A stretch of 64,000 bases of DNA, from assembly GCA_012861695.1 (NCBI GenBank), contig JAAOOA010000147.1:1068510-1132509 (forward strand), given 5' to 3'. The translations under genes and the position numbers were made by a program. The notes beneath the pieces are model-generated. The model ran no database searches, had not been told where the DNA came from, and saw nothing but the letters and a program-made list of their open reading frames with translations. Below, piece after piece: positions 34,024 through 43,383 of this stretch; positions within the stretch are counted from its first letter, which is position 1, and each line of letters begins with the position of its first letter. This DNA is from Trematomus loennbergii (lineage: Eukaryota > Chordata > Actinopteri > Perciformes > Nototheniidae).

Positions 34024-37000
34024 GCTAATAATATTAATTGATTTGATACAGCATCTGAACATCTTGAGGTGATATGTAATTTATTTCACAGAACTTTTTT
34101 TGGCACTTACGGTGTCAGAGACCGAGTTGCTGAGTAGCCACAAGGTGGCCATTGTGTTAGCTGTCACACCCTTGTTAGGCAATGTCTGCAGCAGTGTTTC
34201 CTCACTTGTTGTCCCCTTTGTGGTTGGTGGAGGAAGTTGCATTGTGGAGGGACTGTTGGGCATCCAGCCACCATAGTCATACTGCAACAAATTAATATTT
34301 GTGTGCCATTACATTTAGAACAAAACATATGCAGACATTAACCTGTTTAGCCCTGAGCCTGTTTTTCAGGTCTCAGGCTCGAAAATGACATTCCCAGAAC
34401 AAATGACCATATCTTCTCTTCTAAAATGGTTAAATTAATAATCCTTTTTCTCAAAGTAATGATAAACCTGTGAGTTGGATGTAGAAAATTCAGAACAATA
34501 TAGATGTTTTTTATTTTAAAGAAAATTCAGATTGAACATAGTAAAAAACTGTAAATTATAGTGTCCGTCCAAAAATTATTTTGTACTTATAGTGAAAACT
34601 ACCCTTGGATGATGGTAAGGTAAACTCCACCTCTGAGGTGATTTGAGTGGAAATGGGGGTTTTACCGTTTCTCTGGAACCCATTGGTCGATTTTGGTGAT
34701 TGACATCTCTTTCTGACCATTAGAGCCAATAGAATCGAAGGGGAATCTCCCCTCTCACACACATGGTACAAAGAAAAGGTGGGGGCTTCGCGCATGCAGT
34801 TTTGCATCAGAGCGAACCTATACTCTAGCTCTGACATCTGGAAACGGAAAAGCAGGTTTATTGCTCATGGATTATCAGAAATCATTTCAAAGGGACACAG
34901 ACACATTGGATTAACCTATGGATTAACTTCAGCAGCGTTTTTATCGTTTTAATGCCATTGAAGACCACTTTTGACCAGACTACGACACAGGTAAACCATG
35001 TTAGCGTTTTTAGCTACCTAGCGCCACATGTTTTGATGTCTGTTTTTGTTTATAAAGTCGCGAGTTCGTATCATTGAGTGATAATGTATGTACCCATCGA
35101 TTCTGTGTCACCTCACGATGTGAAACGATGTGTTGGATGTGCAGAAAAGATAAATAATAAGGTTTTGTGATTGAATTTCGGTGCAGTAATCTGTTAGCAT
35201 TTTTCGCTCGTTGCTAATTCAGAGGCTCAGCGTTAGCATTGTGGGTTTTAAAAAAAAAAGGATCAGTTAGATGAGTTTCTTCCCGTTACATGGATATAAA
35301 ACATTCATAGTTTATTTAATGAACATGCCCTCAGACACTGTTTCCTGCAAGATGTTGCGGGAGTGCCCCGGTACCGGGGTTTCTCGGGCTTAACAGGTTA
35401 ATGGTCTAGAGAGGATGAGGAGAGGAGAGGACCAAGTTTTCTGTAGTGCCTCCTTGAAGTTCAATGTTTTTCTTAAGATTCACTATTAAGAAAGAAAAAA
35501 AGAAGAAGACAGAGCCACATGCAGGATAGGAGAGGTGGCAGAGTGAAGAAGCCAGGGAGCAGTTACCCAGGAGGTGAACTGGCTCCAGCTAGCAGTCCGC
35601 ACTCCTCATTTTCTTTTGGTCTGATCGGGACGTGAACCTGTGACCCTTCGGTTCCCAGGCCAAGTCCCTAGAGACTGAGCCAATGCTGCTCTTATTATAT
35701 GGTATATAATAGTATATTATATAGTATATTACATAGTATATTATATATCCCTCAGCCCCGTGTCCTGGATTTTTAGTGTCAGCTCTTTCTGCTACTACAT
35801 CCACAAACTCACAGTACCTGCCCGTTTTGCAATAAAACCTTTTTCAAGTAAAACACCTCCTTTCTGTTCTCATTGTTTTGCATTGTGGGTTCAATCTAGT
35901 TTGCTCTTGTGAGTTTAACAACAATTTCACAGTTTGTTGATTTTGGCTTAAAACCTGTTCCACTCTGAGCCTGTTTTTCAGGTCTCAGGCTCGAAAATGA
36001 CATTCCCAGAACAAATGACCATATCTTCCCTTCTAAAAGGGTTAAATTAATAATCTTTGTTCTCAAAGTAATGATAAACCTGTGAGTTGGATGTAGAAGT
36101 GTCAGAATCAATATAAATGTTTTTTATTTTAAAGAAAATTCAGATTTTACATAGTAAAAAACTGTAAATTATAGTGTCCGTCCAAAAATTTTTTTTTACA
36201 GATAGTGAAAACTACCCTTGGATGATGGGTTAGTAGACTAAAAGCTTTAGGAATCCAAAGTACAACATATAATAAGTACCCTGTATCAAGATTGATGCAA
36301 AACAAGTGAAATTTGACCTTTTTAGAGAGATTTAGCCAAAAACTGGGCCATCTGGGGTCATTTGGGTGGATTTGACCTATCTCTGGCCCCCTTGGTCGAT
36401 TTGGTTGGTTGACATACCCTTGTGACCGTTAGAGCCAATAGAATCGAAGGAGCAGGCTCACATACACACGTTGTGAAGAGAAAATGTGGGCGCTTCGCGT
36501 GTGGAAAACGAAACCAAAGTGGAGGAATGCCTCCTTCTGGAATTTGGAAACTAAAACGCAGTTGTATTGCTTATGGATTATCAGAAATAATTTCAAAGAA
36601 GGCACAGACACATAGGATGAACCTATGGATTAACTGCAGCATCATTTTTTTATCGTTTTAATGCCATTGAAGACCACTTTTGACCAAGGTAAGCCATATT
36701 TACGTTTTTTAGCAACTTAGCTCCACATGTGATGATGTACGCTTTCATTTATAGCGTCGCGAATGTTTATCACTGAGTGTTGAGGAGGGCACCGTTAGAT
36801 TCAGTGTCTCCAGGACACCAAAAACGAGTGGTTGGCTGTGCATCTAGGATAAGTAATAAGGGAGTTATGAGTGAGTTTAAGTGCCTTTGTCGGTTCCGTT
36901 TTTTCGATCGAGGCTAATTCAGAGGCTGAGTGCTAGCATTGTGGGGTTTTTTTGAAAAAAAAAATTAAAAAGATCAGTTAGCTGAGTTTCTTCCCGTTAC

Positions 37001-40000
37001 ATGGATATAACACATTCATAGTTTTATTCAATATTAAGATTCCTTAGACGTTGTTTCCTGCAAATGACGCGTTTATCCGCCCGGTACCGGGGGGATGGTG
37101 TGGAACAGGTTGCCTCAATGTGCCTATGTAAAGCCTTGCTGACTTGCTAACATAGCTTTCAAATATTATTTATTTTAAAGACTTGCTTACAATCCTCTGA
37201 GTCTAATGTAATTTGTTTTAACAGAATTCATCCATCGTTCTCCAGGACAGAAAAATACTAATAAAACCTTATTTACGCATTCCACACACATACATAATAA
37301 TTGTGGTATATTAGGAGGCTTCACCTGTCCAGTGCTCACAGCTGAGTGCTGTCCTGAGCAGGTGAAGATCACCATGGTGACAAACTTCACCAACTCTTCC
37401 ACGGTGGTGAAGCTCTGTGGGATCCCTGAGAACCAGAGGGAATTACATGCTTTACTAAGACGGCTTTTTTAAATAATCATATTACAATGGTACATAAATG
37501 TGCACAGTTATTATCTAAAACATTTAGCTTTTCTTTAGCCCACCTGTTGATGATTGGGAAAGAAATCCATATTTAAAGATTTCGGAAATCCAATCCTGCA
37601 GTTGTTCGTCCTTCCAAACCTGGGCATCACTCCCGTAGTTGAAGCTGAGCATTCCCTGCACAAACCTGAAATGTAAAACACATTTCTAGCTGGTGTATTA
37701 TACACACTGCACTAGTATGACACTCTGTAGAGACATCTTTCAATGGCCCATTCCTTTAGAAGAGTCAGGTCTGTGCTTTTGAACATTTTGGTGAAATATT
37801 TGAAAAAGAGGATCCTAACTTTGAGGAACATGCCAATTTAGCTTTTTTGCTGAGTTAGCCCAGCTTAACCTGGCTTCCATGATGCATACCACCAATGGGT
37901 GTCACTTTGTTATGAAAATAGTAGGACTAGTGCTCTTTAATGGGGCAATAACTGCATTAAAACAGATCTATAGCCTTTGTGCGTGCCAGCAGATTTATCT
38001 TTTCTTCATTGACATAATTGGTTTTATGTGATTCAGTTGTTTGTTTGGTTCCAACAAACCTAACCCTAAGCATCATTTGACTGTTTCTCGCATGGCAACC
38101 ACATTTGCCTACAATATACATTATTTGCATTCCTAGCACATGATTATTATTACAGAATAGAAACTGCCTACACTATTATACCTTTGGATGATATCCCAGA
38201 GCTTGAGTCCATCATCCCTGTAGTAGAAGTTGGGCACAGCCTCCAGGCCACGCTCAGTGATGTCCTCTGGTATGCAGAGGGAGCTGTAGGTCAATGAGGA
38301 CAGTGATCGCTTCAGGATGGTCTTCAAAGCCTTTCCACCAGAAGATACAAACTAGGGAACAGTCAATATTTCGGGATATAGTTAGAGACAAATACTGTCC
38401 ATGATATTAAAAAAGTTGGTCTTTCCGTACCTGTGAGAAAGCTCCTTTCTCAGATATGAGTGTTTTTCGAGCTAGGAAGTTGATATGCAGAGTGTAACGA
38501 GTGTGAGGTTCGAGCAGCTGGAAAGAGAGAACTCTGTTAGTGACACTATTACATTCTAACAAAGTTGAAACAATACAGCTACAGTGAATCAAGTATTCTT
38601 CTTCCAGGTACCTTATGCAGTAGATGTGTCCTTGACACATTGCGCATCAGTGACACTGTGAAGACTTCAGCCAGCAGATGTGTGCGCAGCAGGTGAAAAT
38701 TCAGTTGATGCAGGTTGAAATCTGCACTTCTCACAAAAACCTTGGCCATCAACCAGTCGTACTCAGAATCAGTAGGCAGGAAGATGGGGTTGTCTCCTGC
38801 TGGAGTCTGCTTCAGCTGCAGGAGAAGGAAGGGTGATGTGGTTCGTTCAATCCATTGATACATTTTCTGTAATTTTTGTTTCTTTGGCTATATATGACTT
38901 TTCTCTACTTTTCAGTCAATCTGTTAAACGCTGAAATATGGAAGTTAGAGCAGAGGGACTGCCTTCTCAGACTGTGACTTCATTCACTGCTTAGGTAATC
39001 AATACTCCTATAGAGAGGTGAAGTCCTTCCCCTTCCGGTGGGACTCATGGGACCTTATTTCGGAAAAAGTCAATGGAGAGAGAAAGATTATCTTTCGATC
39101 CCGTTTGAATTGTGCCACAAATTACACATATGATGTTTGTCAATCTTAAATAATAATTTCCATGTCAAAAAAGTCACAGTTTGTCGTAAAACTGTTGAAA
39201 TATAAGACTATGAAAAATACGCAACTAGAAAGACTACAAATCCCAGAATCCCGGTCCCGCATGCTGGCTCTTACGGAAACTCCCCTTTTGTGTATGTACA
39301 GCTCTCAACATGCCCAGACTTGTAGTGATTTTCACCTCTTTTAATACTTTTCGCCTCATTCTGAAAGAAAGAAGTGAAATGTGCCGACGTGACGGCCGTC
39401 TTGGTGTGTGGTGCGAGACGGGAGATGTAGTTCATTGAGCGGTTTCACACAAAAAAGTGTTACTTCACAGTTTTACGACACATTTTTTTTTTTTTAACTT
39501 GTAAAATTATCTTTTAAATTGACAAACATCATATGTGTAATTCGTGGCACAATTCAAACGGGATCGAAAGATAATCTTTCTCTCTCCATTGACTTCAATA
39601 CATAATTTTTCCGAAATAAGGTTCCATGGAGCTCAACCGGAAGGGGAGGGACTTCGCCTCTCAATCTTTAGCAAGTAGTTTCATAGCAACTTTTTGCTAT
39701 GTTGCTCAGGAGGAAGAGCACCGTCCACCAATTGTCGGGTCAATGGTTTCAATAGTGTCCTAGGAAAAGAAGCTGAACCCTGAATTGTTCCCGATAGAAT
39801 GGCCAATTGGGGTGTATATTAGTCTCCCCTAATTAGTGTGTGAATGGATCAATGCTGACAAGCGCTTTGATTGGTCCCAGAGACTGGAAAAGTGCTATAT
39901 ATATAGATGTACTGCATTTATATAGAACCTTTAAGGAGACATTTTTCATTTTCGTTGAAGCCCATGTCAGACCAAAGGGTTACATTTAGAGCAGCAGCCC

Positions 40001-43000
40001 CACGTTCCTTTGTCTTTTATACATCAATGCTTTTGTGTCTTTTAAAAAAAAAGTTGATCCGACTCAACTATTCCTGCCTGGCTCTGGCTCAGGCAGGAAT
40101 AAATAAACGTATAGGCCGACTTCTTCTGCAGTTTGAATGATAGTTGAATCAATGATAGTTAATCAATGCATAAATATTTTATGTTACCTACTTGAGTGCA
40201 AATCTCACCTGAATAGCAAGTGGCATCAGCTTGTCATCAGGTGTTTTGTGGAGCAGGACGAGGGGAGCCGCAATATACTGCTGCTTCCTACTGATGATGT
40301 TTGCTTTCAGTCCATCCAGAAGTTTGTAGTCACACAGGAATATGTTGCCTTTCTGTTTTAGAGAGGATGAGAAACTAATGTATTAGATTAATTAGAATCA
40401 CATCAACACAGTATAGATATTACACATATTAAATGAACATGTTATTGTGACAGACAATTCTTAATTCACCATGTCATTAGGCAAAACAAGTTTCTACTAC
40501 TGAGAGTATCAAGACAATCACCTTCATTTCCTCTGCCAAGCTACACGGACCACTGGGGAAGACCATCTCATCAGTGACAGGAAAGTTGTTGGGCAGAGCT
40601 GAACAACGTCGGATCAACATGGGGTTGACACCATTTAGGTACTGGTAGCCAAAGAAAGCATCCTCTTTCCAATGTTTCTGGACACAGTCTAGACAAAAAA
40701 GTGGCAGTTTGACTTTATTGAGTTTCAAACTAGAAATGTTAACTCTTCTTCTGTTAACACCTTTACTGTACCCTGCGTGGGAAACTTTAAAATAGGAAAC
40801 CATGTGTCACACAGAATGCAGACACACACATATTATTGGACACTGTTTGTATTTGTCTGGGTCTTGATTGTGTGATTAATCACAGTTTCTAGTTCTTCCT
40901 ACACAAATGGAAAAAGCATAATATCAGTGTCTCATTTGCTTCTGTAAAATATATGATCAGTGTTCAATGTAAGAAAATAATCCTTTCAACTGATCGCAAA
41001 ACAAGGCCATTATACCAGAGGCCATTTTGAAAGAGAGAGCTTGAGGTTGACTCCTGCCCACCTTTACATTTACTTTAGTAAAATAGCTACATGTTATGCA
41101 TGATTGTGCCTTGTCCTCCATGCTACTCTCTTTTGTGGGGTCGCTAAAACTTGAGAGGCTAAAACTTGCTTTTTGCTGTGACACGTTCCATACATAGTCC
41201 GTGATGTGGTTAGAGTTCATGGTGTTTTATAAAAACACAAAACAAACAATATCCAAGTCTGGACCATACGCTCAACAGAAAGTGTCGGCGCAATTTACCC
41301 TCTACTCTTTGTCACACACAAAACCAGGATCCCACAGGTGTGGTTGATTACCAATTAACTACACACCAATGTGATACATTTCGCAAGTGTTAACCAATAA
41401 GAATTAAACGTCATGTAAAAGGAAATGAAGATAATATATAAATAATAAGAAATGGCAAAACAAGCATTTTGGCTCCTACAATAATAAAATGTTATATATT
41501 AGTTAGTACTATTATTAATATTATTATTGTTATCATGCATACAGGGTCAAGTATACCATTGAACTGCTATGATAGTACACCTGATAAGTTGTTCTTGGTG
41601 TGTAATATTCCCTTGATATCATCAATATCAGTCCAGTTCTCTTCGGAACAAGCAATTCCCTTCAGGAGCAGCTCAGTCAGCCTAGAACAAAGAAAAGCAT
41701 ACAATATTATTATTTATTTTTATCTGCAGGCAGGCAGGCAGGCAGGTAGGTAGGTAGGTAGGTAGGTAGGTAGGTAGGTAGGGAGGGAGGTAGGTAGGTA
41801 GGTAGGGAGGTAGGTAGGTAGGTAGGTAGGTAGGTAGGTAGGTAGGTAGGTAGGTAGGTAGGTAGGTAGGTAGGAAGGTAGGTAGGTAGGTAGGTAGGTA
41901 GGTAGGTAGGTAGGTAGGTAGGTAGGTAAACAGGGAGACTGTAAATCCACACAGTATTGGTGAAAGGAAACACAACTGAATCATCTAGGTAGGTAGGTAG
42001 GTAGGTAGGTAGGTAGGTAGGTAGGTAGGTAGGTAGGTAGGTAGGTAGGTAGGTAGTAGGTAGGTAGGTAAACAGGGAGACTGTAAATCCACACAGTATT
42101 GGTGAAAGGACACACAACTGAATCATCTAGTTTTCCCCTGCTCCACAAAGCAAAAAAGGCAACATCATTACAAGAATATCTGTAATGTTTTACTCTGACA
42201 ATAAGCAATGCTTATTTGACATGAATCTAGAGTACACATATGTGTTTTGAAGACGTCACCCAGTGATGAGATCGAAGTAAAACTCAAAGGACTTGGTACA
42301 GGAAAAGTGGACCTCCAAGGGCAGAGAATGAAGCGTTCCTGCCTTCATGCAATGGGGTATTCCTTCTCCACATGAATGCCAGCTGTGAAAAATTGAAAAT
42401 AGCAAAGTGGTGAGGCCATTATCAGCTTGTAAAACTATTACTTTAATGCTTAACCAGGGGGAAACTGCACCTACAAGTAGGCCATTTTATTTGTAATCAT
42501 AAACCCTGGTGCAACTATAGGCTACTATATAAGTATAGAGTACTTTTCCCACAATAGTTCATCAGAACTACGATATATTTGCGTTCACACCAAAAGCCCC
42601 AGGAACTAAAGTAGTTCAAATTAGTTCATCAGACCCGCTTTTCAGTCCCTGGTCCCCCAATGTTCTGTAATTTGCTTCACTAACTCATGGCACTAATCGT
42701 GTGTTTCAGGCGAGGTGTTTCTTCTGGACTAGAAACTAGTTTTCCCCTCCGGGATAAAACGATAATATAACGTTAGCAATTAGCATGCTAGCTGGACATA
42801 ATGCTACCTTAACAATACATTGTAGTTGCTATAATTTCAAGTCATTTGCAACATTCATTCTACATGTTAATGGTAAAAGCTTAAACAGTTGATTACCTGC
42901 ATGCCACAAAGACTGATGTTCTAATATGTTTGCACATTTAAGTAGAAATGTAATTGAAATTCTATTTATTTTTCCTTTTTTTTATTGATTGTTATAATTG

Positions 43001-43347
43001 TACTCAATCATGTTATGTTAGATGTCAATCCACTTACACTGTAACTACTCTGGCCTTGAAAGAAGGTTACACATCTAACTGATGTCCACTAATCCCTATA
43101 AAACAAAGTTCAAGCATACATTAAGCACAAAACAATAAATAAGGGCACTTTGATATTTATTTTGGTTCAAACCCCACTGCAGTCAGCATGTCGTTGTGTC
43201 CCTGGGCAAGACACTTCACCCCAAATTGCCTACACCTGGGACAGTTAATTTTGTATTATTGTGATTATATATATATGCCACTGTTATTAATACTGACACT
43301 TCACTTTGCACTAAGGTGTGTCTGTCGCTGACCCTACCTATTGTTAT

Positions 43348-43383
<36 letters not shown>

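Noticed and set aside
34556..34837. 93-codon minus-strand ORF
   Set aside because: Lies wholly inside a MITE; the related MITE copy at 35954-37109 does not keep the frame.
35589..35804. Possible tRNA gene near 35620-35690
   Set aside because: Box A and box B-like motifs are present, but no cloverleaf with paired acceptor and anticodon stems could be drawn; a SINE head is more likely.
41682..42126. Tyr-Leu-Pro-Thr repeat ORFs
   Set aside because: Translation of the TAGG microsatellite.
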